Part shown: positions 63,862 through 64,000 of the stretch, piece after piece
Numbering within the stretch: position 1 is the first letter of the stretch
Layout: every line of letters begins with the position of its first letter
Origin: Thiobacillus sp.
GTDB taxonomy: Bacteria > Pseudomonadota > Gammaproteobacteria > Burkholderiales > Thiobacillaceae
NCBI GenBank assembly: GCA_024709425.1
Contig: JANJWS010000067.1
Location: 60,253-124,252, forward strand
Reading direction: 5' to 3'
DNA: 64,000 nt
The notes under the pieces: model-generated
Seen by the model: the letters and a program-made list of their open reading frames with translations, nothing else
Told to the model about the DNA's origin: nothing
Database searches by the model: none
Translations under genes and position numbers: made by a program

Positions 63862-63937
63862 TGGTGCCGGCGATCGGAATCGAACTGACGACCTTCGCAT
63901 TACGAATGCGCTGCTCTACCAACTGAGCTACGCCGGC
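63862..63937 (-). tRNA. tRNA-Thr (anticodon CGT)
   Basis: 76 bases with encoded CCA. Acceptor GCCGGCG pairs with CGCCGGC; D-arm GCTCAGTTGGTAGAGC; anticodon loop TTCGTAA gives CGT, reading ACG. The T-stem GTCAG/CCGAT has an A-C mismatch at the fourth pair where homologues have G-C. The rest of the cloverleaf is intact. Confidence 0.93.
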
Positions 63938-63951
63938 GAAAAACAGCGCGC

Positions 63952-63980
63952 ATTATAGCGGATTCGTCCGCGCGTGTGAC
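63952..63980 (-). promoter_or_regulatory. Promoter of tRNA-Thr
   Basis: Minus strand: GTCACA (63975-63980), a 17-base spacer and a perfect TATAAT (63952-63957), 15 bases before the tRNA 5' end. Confidence 0.7.
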
Positions 63981-64000
63981 CGCCTAACGGGCATGGCACA

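Overview
This window is a GC-rich chromosomal segment of a betaproteobacterium. The evidence is gene order typical of that class: dapA-bamC-WalJ-like, fur/bamE/dapB, carA-carB-greA-DUF4149/yhbY/rlmE-ftsH-folP-glmM, tpiA-secG-tRNA-Leu-nuoA..N-DUF2818, a CNP1-like gene before proB, and the rubrerythrin/Fe-S/DUF3501 trio. The flagellar export genes at the left edge suggest a motile cell. The metallohydrolases and arsenic genes would fit a Thiobacillus/Rhodocyclales-like lifestyle, but I cannot fix the genus. Almost all of it is intact housekeeping DNA; I saw no IS element, integrase, prophage or CRISPR array.

Layout. 1-1164: end of a flagellar export operon (fliP 3' end, fliQ, fliR). 1300-7334: zwf, dapA, bamC, a WalJ-like hydrolase, rhlE, DUF3301. 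7586-9700 (minus): msrB, a flavin reductase and a periplasmic metallo-beta-lactamase-fold protein. 9729-12439: a promoter with an overlapping palindrome driving rubrerythrin, a CCG-type Fe-S protein and DUF3501. 12440-15705: a small decayed patch (apparent cfa fragment plus a REP element), DUF2784, a cation-efflux protein, a TRIC-like channel and pirin. 15774-18839: overlapping CNP1-like, proB, cobC-like and btuF-like genes. 18827-21493: fur, diverging from an unusual long bamE, then dapB and a glutaredoxin. 21511-32135: carAB, greA, yhbY, rlmE, ftsH, folP, glmM. 32145-36001: a Pho-box-driven pstSCAB without phoU. 36031-37348: tpiA, secG, tRNA-Leu. 37429-52302: the complete 14-gene complex I operon plus DUF2818. 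52641-57960: HxlR regulator and nitroreductase, a hemerythrin-GGDEF protein and two FAD proteins. 58025-62784: an eight-gene arsenic cluster. 62858-63980: universal stress protein and tRNA-Thr.

How the parts work together. The pst genes import phosphate. The nuo genes make NADH:quinone oxidoreductase. The arsenic cluster combines a repressor, arsenate reductase, an arsenite-type channel, a permease of the ArsP type, an arsenite methyltransferase and a CxxC thioredoxin-like protein with two proteins of unclear role: a lactamase-fold protein lacking half of its metal motif, and a small AhpD-like protein with a cysteine tail. The rubrerythrin trio looks like an oxidant or redox-stress module.

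Most promising unexplained items: the two odd arsenic-cluster proteins; the rubrerythrin/Fe-S/DUF3501 operon and its operator; BamE carrying a second NTF2/Cds6-like domain; short repeats that invade nuoI-nuoJ-nuoK and supply coding sequence and a ribosome binding site; and a 20-codon upstream frame that mimics the start of nuoD.
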